Origin: an uncultured Campylobacter sp.
GTDB lineage: Bacteria > Campylobacterota > Campylobacteria > Campylobacterales > Campylobacteraceae
DNA length: 64,000 nucleotides
Direction: 5' to 3'
Assembly (NCBI RefSeq): GCF_937973075.1
Contig: NZ_CALBWL010000026.1
Location: forward strand, 1-64,000
Translations under genes and position numbers: made by a program
In this document: positions 51,838 to 60,432 of the stretch, piece by piece
How the letters are laid out: every line of letters starts with the position of its first letter
Numbering within the stretch: position 1 is the stretch's first letter
The notes under the pieces: generated by a model
What the model was told of the DNA's origin: nothing
What the model saw: only the letters and a program-made list of their open reading frames with translations
Database searches by the model: none

Positions 51838-53175
51838 ATGGGTTATGAGAAAAGAAGCTTGGGAAGCTTTGAGGGACGCAAAATTTACGAAATTCTGCTT
51901 AGCCTCGGATACGATATGAAATCCGCGCAGCGCATCTGTGACAAGCATCGCTTAACCGATGCAGAGGATCGGAATTTGCATAAAAACTCCGTCGCGCACG
52001 GAGAAATTTTTTTGATCGATTACAAATGCGAGCCGCGCGGACTGAAGCCGATCTTTGAGTGCGATGCGTTTGCGGCATTTGACAAACCAAGCGGAATTCT
52101 TAGCCATCCAAGTGGACGTAACTCGCCTTATAATATGTATGACGAGATCTGGTCGCTATACGGGCAGGACGCGTGCGTGGCGCACAGGCTCGATCTCGAA
52201 ACCAGCGGCGTTTTGATCGTCGCTAAGGATAAAGACGCGGCGCGCGAGCTTAAAGAGTGCTTCGAACAGCGTAGAGTGATGAAAAGCTATCTAGCGCTCG
52301 TACGAGGGGATTTGAGAGAGGGCTTGCGAGGGGATTTGCAAAGTGTTGCTTGCAATGGTGAGATAGAGAATTGCTATGCTCTAGGCTTTGATGAAATTTG
52401 CGGATCAAAATTTGCGGACGATGCTGTGAGTTTACCAGATAACGTATCGGATCTGCGCGATACACTAGCTCTAAAAGGAGCAGGCGATAAATTTGGATTT
52501 AATATCTTGTCCAATGGTGCGAGTAGGGGATTATGGTGCAGCACTCTATCTGGCGGCGCGCAGGCTAAATTTAAATCTGGCGCTCCCACTGGCGATGTTG
52601 GCAGCGGATCTGAATTTGATGCCTTATCTGTGGCTAAATCTTTGCCGGCTACTTCTACGGGCTACGTAAATTTGAAAAAATTCGAGCCTACAAAATACGC
52701 AAAATTTAGCGAAAAACTGAAATTTTTAAAGGATTTTGAGGGATTTGTGATCGATGCTCCGATTGCTCCTAGCGACGAGTTTGCCGATCTTAAAATTCGT
52801 ATGAAAATATCGCGCGACGGCAAGGAGGCGATCACGCTGATACGCCCGCTACGATATTTCTCGGACATGGACGCTAGCCTGATCGAGTGCTATCCGCTGA
52901 CGGGTAGGCAGCATCAGATCAGGCTGCATCTATTTGCCGCGGGCGCGCCGATACTGGGAGAGCCGCTGTATGGGCTTTCGCGAGAGCAAGTGGAGCGGAT
53001 ATTGGATAAAAAGATGGATGAGACGGAGCGGATCAGGACGACAGGGGCGCCGAGATTGTTACTGCACGCGAATGCGATTTGCTTTGAACTGAGTGGCGAA
53101 CGATACGAGATAAAAACCGAATTTGACGCCGCAAGAGAGTTTTATAATCTTGCGAAATCGGTAAAATTTAAGTAA
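51838..53175 (+). CDS. RluA-family pseudouridine synthase with large internal insertion
   Basis: 445 residues, against about 300-330 usual. Residues 1-70 are an S4-like part. The catalytic block is HRLDLETSGVLIVAKD with D119. Then comes an insertion from about residue 158 to 300 (LREGLRGDLQS to KFLKDF) with no recognisable domain and low-complexity Gly/Ser/Asp stretches. The enzyme resumes with FVIDAPIAPSDEFADLKIRMKIS and ECYPLTGRQHQIRLHLFAAGAPILGE. It converts uridine to pseudouridine in rRNA or tRNA. Which site is not known. Divergent from purB. Confidence 0.87.
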   Translation: MGYEKRSLGSFEGRKIYEILLSLGYDMKSAQRICDKHRLTDAEDRNLHKNSVAHGEIFLIDYKCEPRGLKPIFECDAFAAFDKPSGILSHPSGRNSPYNMYDEIWSLYGQDACVAHRLDLETSGVLIVAKDKDAARELKECFEQRRVMKSYLALVRGDLREGLRGDLQSVACNGEIENCYALGFDEICGSKFADDAVSLPDNVSDLRDTLALKGAGDKFGFNILSNGASRGLWCSTLSGGAQAKFKSGAPTGDVGSGSEFDALSVAKSLPATSTGYVNLKKFEPTKYAKFSEKLKFLKDFEGFVIDAPIAPSDEFADLKIRMKISRDGKEAITLIRPLRYFSDMDASLIECYPLTGRQHQIRLHLFAAGAPILGEPLYGLSREQVERILDKKMDETERIRTTGAPRLLLHANAICFELSGERYEIKTEFDAAREFYNLAKSVKFK

Positions 53176-53458
53176 CTCAATAAAATTTTGAGGTGGCGGC
53201 GATTATTTTTATGACCAGAATTTTGCTTTTGCCGGTTTTTATAAAATTTTGTGGTTACAACGGCGTTAATTATTAATTTCTCATCTATAGTTATTTGAAA
53301 ATTTTAAGACGATTTTATTTTTCGATAGCTATATTGGGAAAAAGCGTTACAGCTATAAAAGCACGTAATTCAGCTTAGCTAGACGGTGGGTTTCATATAT
53401 TTTTATTTTCGGCAGCGAAGATTACGGTAAATTTGAGCTCAGAGCGCATAAATATTGG
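53176..53458. other. Spacer before the hypothetical gene
   Basis: The first half holds no gene. The last 90 bases (53369-53458) read in frame with the next gene as protein-like sequence (FIFGSEDYGKFELRAHKYW), so a lost 5' end is possible. Confidence 0.35.
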
Positions 53459-53779
53459 ATGTTTCAAGATAAGTTGGGCGGTAGTATAAAAGATTTTAAA
53501 TCCGATGTTGATTCTTTTAAAAAATGCAATAAAGAATATGGAATATTTAAAAGAGAATTTGACGAATACGCCAATTTTATATTTAAGCAAAAGGACGGGG
53601 CGGGAAGCTCTGTTAATTTAGAAAGCTCGGCATTGATAGCAAGCATAGGGAGCAAAACGGTAGTTGCTTCTTTTGTGGAATATTGCAAGAGGGTACTTGG
53701 TTTGGGCATAGACCGTAGCATAGAACAAAAACAAACAATAGAAATATCGCAAGATATTGGCATGAGACTTGGATTGTAA
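53459..53779 (+). CDS. Hypothetical protein, possibly 5'-truncated
   Basis: 106 residues from the ATG at 53459, but no ribosome binding site is seen and the frame stays open and protein-like back to a stop at 53366. The sequence is hydrophilic with a helix KKCNKEYGIFKREFDEYANF near residues 21-40 and a more hydrophobic part SSALIASIGSKTVVASFVEYC near 56-76. I do not recognise the family. It could be the C-terminal end of a larger gene whose start has been lost. Confidence 0.45.
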   Translation: MFQDKLGGSIKDFKSDVDSFKKCNKEYGIFKREFDEYANFIFKQKDGAGSSVNLESSALIASIGSKTVVASFVEYCKRVLGLGIDRSIEQKQTIEISQDIGMRLGL

Positions 53780-53807
53780 TTGTTAATTTCTATGAAAATT
53801 TGAAATA

Positions 53808-53924
53808 TTAAGGGTAGATAAGAAGGAATTCGCGGATAATTTCCGCCTTTGTAATCTTGGATTTTTTAAGCAGCGATCTGTCTAAGAAAACGCCGATCTC
53901 ATCCATTATTTTTTGCGCGTCCAT
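53808..53924 (-). CDS. Small hypothetical protein (38 residues)
   Basis: 38 residues from the ATG at 53924, with a strong AAAGGAGCAGCA before it. Helical and charged: MDAQKIMDEIGVF then LKKSKITKAEIIREFL. The frame is open further upstream into rlmN, but that start is not supported. A second frame, 53906-54007, overlapping the rlmN end and this gene, also reads protein-like (VEEKFGDYFQTVRQIGKKF) but has no start codon. Role unknown. Confidence 0.45.
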   Translation of the reverse strand: MDAQKIMDEIGVFLDRSLLKKSKITKAEIIREFLLIYP

Positions 53925-53991
53925 TGCTGCTCCTTTATAAATTTTTTGCCGATCTGCCTTACGGTCTGAAAATAATCGCCGAATTTTTCCT

Positions 53992-55101
53992 CTACTTGTT
54001 CGAAATTTTATCGGCACTGATACCACTTTGAGCCGGAATTTTACCTTGCTCGTTTCTTTGCTTGAGCTGTCCGCACGCCGCACTGATATCTAGCCCCTTG
54101 CTCTGCCGGATCGTGCAAGTAATGCCGTGTGCGCATAGATAGTCCTGAAATTTTACCATATTTTCGGGGCTTGGTCTGCCAAAGCTCGAGCCTTCGTGCG
54201 GATTAAAATAGATCAGATTTACTTTTGCGCGAATGCCGTGCAGAAGCTTCACTAGCGTTTTGGCATCGCTTGAACGGTCATTTATCCCATCGATCATTAG
54301 ATATTCAAACATCACGCGTTTTCGCAGATCGATTGGGAACTCGCGCACCGCCTGCATGATCGATGCAATATTGTAGGCACGATTTATAGGCATTAGTTTT
54401 TCACGCAGTTCGTCATCCACTGCATGCAGTGAGATCGCGAGTAGCACGCCAAGATCCATTTCGCCAAGCTTTTTTATCTGCGTAGAAAGTCCGCTCGTAC
54501 TTATCGTTTGGCGACGCGGCGCTATGGCGAGTCCATCGTTTTCTTTTAAAATTTGCACGGCTTTGGCAACGTTGTCTAGGTTATTAAGCGGTTCGCCCAT
54601 CCCCATATACACGACATTGACGCGGCGTTCGTACGGGATCGCGTTCATTTTCTTGATGAGCCAAATTTGAGCCACGATTTCGCCTGGAGTTAAATTTCGT
54701 ACGAAACCACCTTTTGCTGTCAGACAGAAGCTGCAGCCAATTTTGCAACCCACTTGCGAACTTACGCAGATTGAGTAGCGCGCGTGTCTTATAATTTTTT
54801 CGTTTTCATCTCGCAGCTCATCCTTCATCGGTAGCAGGACACTTTCTATCGTCTTGCCGTCTTTGAGAGCGAAAAGGTATTTGATACTGCCATCGCTACT
54901 TGTTTCGGATCTGATACATTTAAGCGGGTCTAAATAAAAATTTTGAGCTAAACCTTGACGGATCTCTTTTGGTAGATTTAGCATTAGTGCAAAGTCATCT
55001 ACATTCTTTTTGTAAATCCATTCGTAAATTTGTTTGGCTCTAAATTTTGGTTCGACGAAATTTTCAAGCTCTTTCATCGTAAAATCAAAGATGTTTTTCA
55101 A
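53992..55101 (-). CDS. rlmN: Dual-specificity RNA methyltransferase RlmN
   Basis: 369 residues, the normal range. A radical SAM enzyme that methylates A2503 of 23S rRNA and A37 of some tRNAs. The cluster motif is C-x3-C-x2-C in VGCKIGCSFCLT near residues 118-127. The second catalytic cysteine is in TCTIRQSKGLDISAACGQL near 346, the usual methyl-carrier site. Other matches: VVYMGMGEPLNN near 161. It overlaps the nucleosidase gene stop by four bases. The last 20 residues are an unconserved tail. Confidence 0.97.
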   Translation of the reverse strand: MKNIFDFTMKELENFVEPKFRAKQIYEWIYKKNVDDFALMLNLPKEIRQGLAQNFYLDPLKCIRSETSSDGSIKYLFALKDGKTIESVLLPMKDELRDENEKIIRHARYSICVSSQVGCKIGCSFCLTAKGGFVRNLTPGEIVAQIWLIKKMNAIPYERRVNVVYMGMGEPLNNLDNVAKAVQILKENDGLAIAPRRQTISTSGLSTQIKKLGEMDLGVLLAISLHAVDDELREKLMPINRAYNIASIMQAVREFPIDLRKRVMFEYLMIDGINDRSSDAKTLVKLLHGIRAKVNLIYFNPHEGSSFGRPSPENMVKFQDYLCAHGITCTIRQSKGLDISAACGQLKQRNEQGKIPAQSGISADKISNK

Positions 55102-55643
55102 ATTAATGCCTTAGTTTTTAGATATTTAGTTAAATTTTCTTTTGCGGCGGCGTGATTTTTTAAAAAATCCGTGTGAGCAGTTGAATCACAAAAATTCGTC
55201 GCACAAAAAATTCCGTAAGCGGGAATTTGAAATTTTTGAGCTACCTTGAGAACCGCAAAAAATTCCATATTTTCTAAAAAATAACCTCGCTCAAAGAATT
55301 TTAGTGCGGATTTTTTATCGGTCGTGATAAAAGTTGAGCTATTAGTTATTGTTTCATATGAAACATTGGTAGAATTCCTAGCTAAAATTTCATAGTTAAT
55401 TGGAGAGTATGAAAGTTCATAAAGCGCCGATATCTCGCAGTTTGCAGCCGATCTGCTTTCATAAATTTTTAGAATTTCACCCTCTTTGTATAGCCCTGCA
55501 GAACCCACGAAAATGATTTCGCTCGGCAAGCTTTGTCTATTTTCACATAAAAATTTAGTCAAATTTATACTCATATCCACTAGCCCCACGCCCATAGGCA
55601 GGGCAAAATCAAAAATTTCATTTCGTCCGGCAGAGATTATCAT
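55098..55643 (-). CDS. Nucleosidase/phosphorylase-like protein
   Basis: 181 residues. It resembles the conserved Campylobacter gene placed just before rlmN (Cj1712 type, annotated as a purine-nucleoside-phosphorylase-like protein). Matches to that fold: EIIFVGSAGLY near residues 42-52 and NMEFFAVLKVAQKF near 124-137, the latter recalling the MEMxA motif of nucleoside phosphorylases. It is shorter than bona fide phosphorylases (about 235). Substrate not known. It overlaps rlmN by four bases and is co-transcribed. Confidence 0.7.
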   Translation of the reverse strand: MIISAGRNEIFDFALPMGVGLVDMSINLTKFLCENRQSLPSEIIFVGSAGLYKEGEILKIYESRSAANCEISALYELSYSPINYEILARNSTNVSYETITNSSTFITTDKKSALKFFERGYFLENMEFFAVLKVAQKFQIPAYGIFCATNFCDSTAHTDFLKNHAAAKENLTKYLKTKALI

Positions 55644-55996
55644 TTATGGATCCACGCTTTCGTTATTTTTCACTAATCATAGCAAAATGACGATAAATTT
55701 AAAGCTAAATTTTGAAATTTTTTCGTCGTAAAGTATCGGATGAAATTAAAATAAATCGAGTAAATATCTATGAGAGCTGTACCTTTATCTTCCATAATGG
55801 TAGTAGTGCAGGTGGCGGGTAGAAGATGGAAAAGTATCATAAAAAAAGCTTATAATTTAGCTAAAACGAAGAAATTTTATCTAAGCAAAAACGATGCTTG
55901 CAAAAAACTTGCAAGATAATAAAGGCTGAAATAAAATTAATTATTTGGTCGCTTTGGCGGCTAAGTTTCAACCCTGCGGTATAAATCTGACCAAAT
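55644..55996. other. Spacer with an orphan TATAAT
   Basis: No gene is supported. A TATAAT at 55851-55856 on the plus strand has no gene behind it. ATTTGGTC (55943-55950) and GACCAAAT (55989-55996) are matching 8-base arms 38 bases apart. Confidence 0.35.
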
Positions 55997-56917
55997 TTAC
56001 AGTCTCACTTCAATATTTTGTTTTTGCAAATACGCTTTTAGTGCCTTGATTTCGATTTCTCTGAAGTGAAAAATCGATGCCGCCAGGCATGCGTCCGCAC
56101 CCGCTAAAAATGCGTCTTTGAAGTGCTCTATTTTACCAGCACCGCCGCTTGCGATCACAGGGATATCAAGCGCGCTAAAAATCCGCGTCAAATTTAACTC
56201 AAATCCATTTTTAACGCCGTCGCAGTCCATCGACGTGAGTAAAATTTCGCCTGCACCACGTTCCTGCGCTTCTTTCGCCCAAGCAAGCGCATCTTTGCCC
56301 GTGTCTAGCCTACCGCCGTTTATAAACACGCTATAGCCGCAAAACTCGCAGTTTCCAGTTAAAATTTCATCCTGCGCGCCGCGTGAGATCTCTCCAAAAT
56401 TCCGCGCCTCACCGCCTAAATTTGTGTCTGGATTTCGCATGCCGCCGTGTAAATCTCCGTTTGAATTCCTCGCCTCGCCATATAAATCGCCACGCGAAAT
56501 TTCACTAGAATTTCGTTTCGCGTCGATCGCGACTACGACGCACTGCGAGCCGAATTTATTCGCCGCTTCGTCTATTAAATTCGGATTTTTTATCGCGGCG
56601 GAGTTGAGACTGATCTTATCGCAGCCGACGTTTAGCAGGCGAGAGATGTCATCGATCGTGCGGATGCCGCCGCCCACGGTCAGCGGGATAAAAAGCTCGC
56701 GCGCAACCCGTTCCACGACGTCCACGATCGTATCGCGCCCCAGATGCGACGCCGTGATATCTAGGAAGCACAGCTCATCCGCGCCCTCTTCGTTGTAGCG
56801 TTTGGCGACCTGCACCGGATCGCCCGCATCCACGAGACCTACGAAATTTACGCCCTTTACTACTCGTCCGTCTTTGACGTCTAGGCATGGGATTATGCGT
56901 TTTGCGAATCTATTCAA
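55997..56917 (-). CDS. hisF: Imidazole glycerol phosphate synthase subunit HisF, with an inserted repeat block
   Basis: 306 residues against about 252 normally. Catalytic D13 (equivalent to D11) is in IIPCLDVKDGRVVKG and D133 in VVVAIDAKR. After IDAKRN a block of about 55 residues (136-192) is inserted, made of roughly 11-residue units such as NGDLHGGMRNP, DTNLGGEARNF. The enzyme resumes with GYSVFINGGRLDTG. HisF closes the imidazole ring in histidine synthesis using ammonia from HisH. All known active-site regions are intact, and the insertion is in a loop after beta strand 5, so the enzyme is probably active. No other his gene is adjacent. Confidence 0.93.
   Translation of the reverse strand: MNRFAKRIIPCLDVKDGRVVKGVNFVGLVDAGDPVQVAKRYNEEGADELCFLDITASHLGRDTIVDVVERVARELFIPLTVGGGIRTIDDISRLLNVGCDKISLNSAAIKNPNLIDEAANKFGSQCVVVAIDAKRNSSEISRGDLYGEARNSNGDLHGGMRNPDTNLGGEARNFGEISRGAQDEILTGNCEFCGYSVFINGGRLDTGKDALAWAKEAQERGAGEILLTSMDCDGVKNGFELNLTRIFSALDIPVIASGGAGKIEHFKDAFLAGADACLAASIFHFREIEIKALKAYLQKQNIEVRL
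56342..56512 (-). repeat. Tandem 33-nt repeat block within hisF
   Basis: The inserted block of hisF. Units encode (N/D)xxLxGxxRNx, with GGAATTC and GGAATTTT motifs at their RN-S and RN-F positions, like the motifs of the intergenic spacers. Confidence 0.55.
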
Positions 56918-57008
56918 AGTAGCCCTTCGGAATAAAATTTTTTATGATTTTAGCCAAATTTTACTTAACATAATGACTTTATAAGTAAAATTTGGCTAGA
57001 CTCTCGCG

Positions 57009-57869
57009 ATGATTAGGGCGAAAAAAGAGTTCGGGCAAAATTTTTTAAAGGACGAAACCGTTTTAAGCAAGATCATCCAAGCGATTCCCGAGAATGTACA
57101 GAATGTCGTTGAGATCGGGGCTGGCTTAGGTGATTTAACTCGTAAGCTTTTGGAATTTTACAGATTAAAAAGTTTCGAGATAGATGAAGATTTATATCAA
57201 ATTTTAAGCGCTAAATTTGCGCAGCAGATCGCTAGCGGCGAGCTTAAGCTCGTTTTGGGCGATGCTTTGCGGATTTGGCAGCAGCGGGGTCTTGGCTGCG
57301 GCGAATATTTTTTGGTCGCAAATTTGCCCTACTACGTCGCTACGAAGATGATTTTGCAGGCGATCGACGATGAGCTATGCGGCGGATTTTTGGTGATGAT
57401 CCAAAAGGAGGTCGCTTTAAAATTCTGCGCCAAAGCCGGGCAGAGCGATTTTAGCGCTCTTTCGATCCTGGCCGATCTTGCGGGCGGCTGCGAGCTTTTG
57501 TTTGACGTTGAGCCCAGCTGCTTCGAGCCCGCGCCGAAGGTGACCTCATCGGTAATCAGGCTCGTAAAAGGCAAAAATTTTAAGCCAGGCACCGAGATAA
57601 ACGCAGACGGCCTCGGCGTAAAAAGTTGCGCCCGCTTCCAAAATCTCGATGAATACGAGAAATTTAAAAGCTTTTTACGCGTATCTTTCAGCGCGCCGCG
57701 AAAGACGCTTATTAAAAATTTAAGCGCAAAATTTGATAAAGGCTTAGCCGAAGAGATCTTTTTAAATTTGAAAATTCCGCCTACAGTTCGGGCGCACGAG
57801 TTAAATTCCACCCTTTTTTTAGAAATTTTTAAAAATTTAAAGGCAAAAGATGGAAGAAAACAGAAATGA
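57009..57869 (+). CDS. rsmA: 16S rRNA dimethyladenosine transferase RsmA (KsgA)
   Basis: 286 residues. It dimethylates A1518 and A1519 in 16S rRNA helix 45. SAM-binding motif VVEIGAGLGDLTRKLLE near residues 32-48 and catalytic motif LVANLPYYVATKMI near 101-114 are intact, as is KFGQNFLKDETVLSKI near 6-20 (here EFGQNFLKD). Start ATG at 57009 is preceded by a weak site (CTCTCGCG). It overlaps rnj by 20 bases, and the rsmA-rnj order is conserved in Campylobacter. Confidence 0.97.
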   Translation: MIRAKKEFGQNFLKDETVLSKIIQAIPENVQNVVEIGAGLGDLTRKLLEFYRLKSFEIDEDLYQILSAKFAQQIASGELKLVLGDALRIWQQRGLGCGEYFLVANLPYYVATKMILQAIDDELCGGFLVMIQKEVALKFCAKAGQSDFSALSILADLAGGCELLFDVEPSCFEPAPKVTSSVIRLVKGKNFKPGTEINADGLGVKSCARFQNLDEYEKFKSFLRVSFSAPRKTLIKNLSAKFDKGLAEEIFLNLKIPPTVRAHELNSTLFLEIFKNLKAKDGRKQK

Positions 57870-60090
57870 AAACGGCGTCGAACGACTCAAAAAAAGCAAT
57901 CGCTATAAAAAACGCAAGGAAAATCTAAAAAAATCTATCGCAAGCGAAGGCTCTGCGGGCGATGTGGAATTCGGCGGCGAGCACGAAAATGGCTCTCGCA
58001 AAAATAAAGGTGCGAAAAACGGGCAAAATTCCGCTCGTTCAAAGGGTTCAAAAAACGGCTCTCATAAGGGATCAAATTCTGCGGGTGGTTCGTCAAGCGG
58101 CAGTTCAAACGCCGTGCATTCAAACGGCGCGAGTGGTGCGCATTTCGGCGGTGCATATCCAAAAAGCAACGAAAACGGCGCGGGCGGTTCAAATTTAAAC
58201 CGCGACGGTCGTGCAAAGCCAAGCGGCAATAACGCAAAAGGCGCAAATTCTAACGCCTCAGACGATACAAACTCTTCGGATTCGCAGAAAAAGAAAAAGC
58301 ATAAAAAGCGCTCAAATATGCCAAAGAGCCTCACGGGCAACGAGCCGTGGCAAAAGGCGATGGAAGAGGCGATCGCGGAAAATAAGCTGATCCACGAGGA
58401 GCGCCTGCACCCGCTTAAAGACGCTAATCGCAGCGATGAGACGGTGCGTATCACGCCGCTTGGCGGACTGGGCGAGATCGGCGCGAATATGACCGTTTTT
58501 GAGACCAATACGAGTGCGATCATCGTGGACGTGGGCATGAGCTTTCCCGAGGAGAGTATGCTTGGCGTGGATATTTTGATCCCCGACTTCGATTATGTTC
58601 GCAAGATAAAAAACAAGATCAAGGGCATCATTATCACGCACGCGCATGAGGATCATATCGGCGCGATGCCATATTTTTTCAAAGAATTTCAATTTCCGAT
58701 CTACGCTACGCCGCTTCCTTTGGGGATGATAAGCAATAAATTTGAAGAGCACGGCCTTAAAGCCGAGCGCAGCTACTTCCGCCCAGTACAGAAGCGTCAG
58801 CTCTATCAGATCGGCGATTTTGAGGTCGAGTTTATCCACATAACGCACTCGATCATCGACGCAAGTGCGCTTGCGATCACAACGAAAGCAGGCACAATCA
58901 TCCATACGGGCGATTTTAAGATCGATCACACGCCGATTGACGGCTATCCGACCGATCTGAACCGCCTGGCGTATTACGGCGATCGCGGAGTTATGCTTTT
59001 GATGAGCGATAGCACAAACTCGCACAAAGAGGGGATTACAAAGTCCGAGAGCTCGGTAGGCAAGACCTTTGATACGATATTCTCAAGCTGTAAGGGGCGA
59101 GTGATAATGAGTACCTTCAGCTCAAACATCCACCGCGTCTATCAGGCTATAGAGCGCGGCGTAAAATATGGCCGCAAGGTTTGCGTCATCGGGCGAAGCA
59201 TGGAGCGAAATTTATTTACCGCGATGGAGCTCGGCTATGTAAATTTAGACAAAAAAATCTTCGTCGATGCCGATCAGGTCTCCAAATACCCCGATAATGA
59301 GGTTTTAATCGTTACTACTGGCTCGCAGGGCGAGACGATGAGCGCGCTGTACCGCATGGCGACGGATGAGCACAAATACATTAAAATCAAATCAACCGAT
59401 CAGGTAATCATCAGTGCCAAGGCGATCCCGGGCAACGAAAGCAGCGTCTCAACTGTGCTTAACTACCTGCTAAAAAGCGGCGCAAAGGTCGCGTATCAGG
59501 ACTTCAGCGAGATACACGTAAGCGGGCACGCCTCGATCGAGGAGCAAAAACTCATGCTGCGCCTGATAAAGCCGAAATTTTTTCTACCCGTGCACGGCGA
59601 ATACAACCACATCGTAAAACACAAAGAAACCGCGATGGAATGCGGTATCGATGAGAAAAATATCTATCTGATGAACGACGGCGATCAGATGGAGGTTTGC
59701 GAAAAATATCTAAAGCGCGTCAAGACCGTCAAGACGGGCAAGGTTTTTATCGATAATCAGATCAACAAGCAGATCTCCGACGAGATCGTCAAGCACCGTC
59801 AAAATTTAGCTGATGCGGGCGTCGCGGTAATCATCGCGCAGATCGACAAAAACGAAAAAAGGCTCATCCAGACGCGCGTCATCACCTACGGGCTCGTTGC
59901 CGATAACCAAACGGCGCACTTTACCAAAGAGATGCAGGGCATCATCGAGCAGTTTTTAGCGAATTTAAAAGATGAAATTTTGCTCGATCACTGGGCGCTG
60001 GAGGGCAAGATTCGCCAGGCTGTGCGAAAGCACATCTTTAGAAAGATCAAAAAATATCCGACCATTGTGCCGGTGATTTATTTGATGTAA
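57850..60090 (+). CDS. rnj: Ribonuclease J with long low-complexity N-terminal extension
   Basis: 746 residues. The metallo-beta-lactamase core starts at about residue 195 (ITPLGGLGEIGANM) and holds the zinc motif HAHEDHIGA near 260 and VHGEYNH near 580. Beta-CASP motifs follow, with SNSA-type SDSTNSHKEG near 385. Residues 1-165 are a Lys/Asn/Gly/Ser-rich, disordered-looking extension. Epsilon RNase J proteins, such as that of H. pylori, are known to carry a basic N-terminal extension; this one is longer. It is the main mRNA-decay and processing nuclease of these bacteria. It overlaps rsmA. Confidence 0.95.
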   Translation: MEENRNENGVERLKKSNRYKKRKENLKKSIASEGSAGDVEFGGEHENGSRKNKGAKNGQNSARSKGSKNGSHKGSNSAGGSSSGSSNAVHSNGASGAHFGGAYPKSNENGAGGSNLNRDGRAKPSGNNAKGANSNASDDTNSSDSQKKKKHKKRSNMPKSLTGNEPWQKAMEEAIAENKLIHEERLHPLKDANRSDETVRITPLGGLGEIGANMTVFETNTSAIIVDVGMSFPEESMLGVDILIPDFDYVRKIKNKIKGIIITHAHEDHIGAMPYFFKEFQFPIYATPLPLGMISNKFEEHGLKAERSYFRPVQKRQLYQIGDFEVEFIHITHSIIDASALAITTKAGTIIHTGDFKIDHTPIDGYPTDLNRLAYYGDRGVMLLMSDSTNSHKEGITKSESSVGKTFDTIFSSCKGRVIMSTFSSNIHRVYQAIERGVKYGRKVCVIGRSMERNLFTAMELGYVNLDKKIFVDADQVSKYPDNEVLIVTTGSQGETMSALYRMATDEHKYIKIKSTDQVIISAKAIPGNESSVSTVLNYLLKSGAKVAYQDFSEIHVSGHASIEEQKLMLRLIKPKFFLPVHGEYNHIVKHKETAMECGIDEKNIYLMNDGDQMEVCEKYLKRVKTVKTGKVFIDNQINKQISDEIVKHRQNLADAGVAVIIAQIDKNEKRLIQTRVITYGLVADNQTAHFTKEMQGIIEQFLANLKDEILLDHWALEGKIRQAVRKHIFRKIKKYPTIVPVIYLM

Positions 60091-60432
60091 GCGAGGCTAA
60101 ATTTAGCGTGCAAGGCGGATTCGATCTGCGGCGGGCAAGTGAAATTTTAATGGCGCCGGTTAGCGCTCGGGTCTGAAATTTTGCGATGTGAGCGAGCTTT
60201 GCAGCGTTGGAATTTCAAAGCGGCAAGTAAAATTTCGAGCGCAAAATTTCGGCGTAAAGCAAAATTTAAAGATCGTCTAGCAAGCCTGCGGTGAGCAGGC
60301 AGGGGAGCGCGGCGATTTTGTAGATTAGAATTTTATGGTGTAAATTTCAAAGGCGTGAAATTTTAGCTAGCTCAAATTTAGACGCGGCGCAAAGAGGCAC
60401 AAAATGAAGGCAAATTTTAAAAAGAAGGTTGA
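60091..60432. other. Spacer between rnj and kdsD
   Basis: No gene is supported. GCCTGC-GGTGA-GCAGGC at about 60285-60301 is a short hairpin. AAATTT motifs recur. Confidence 0.4.

Noticed and set aside
51763..51948. 62-residue N-terminal extension of purB
   Set aside because: Family length and the GAAAGG site support the ATG at 51762; the extension overlaps the divergent gene and its promoter region.
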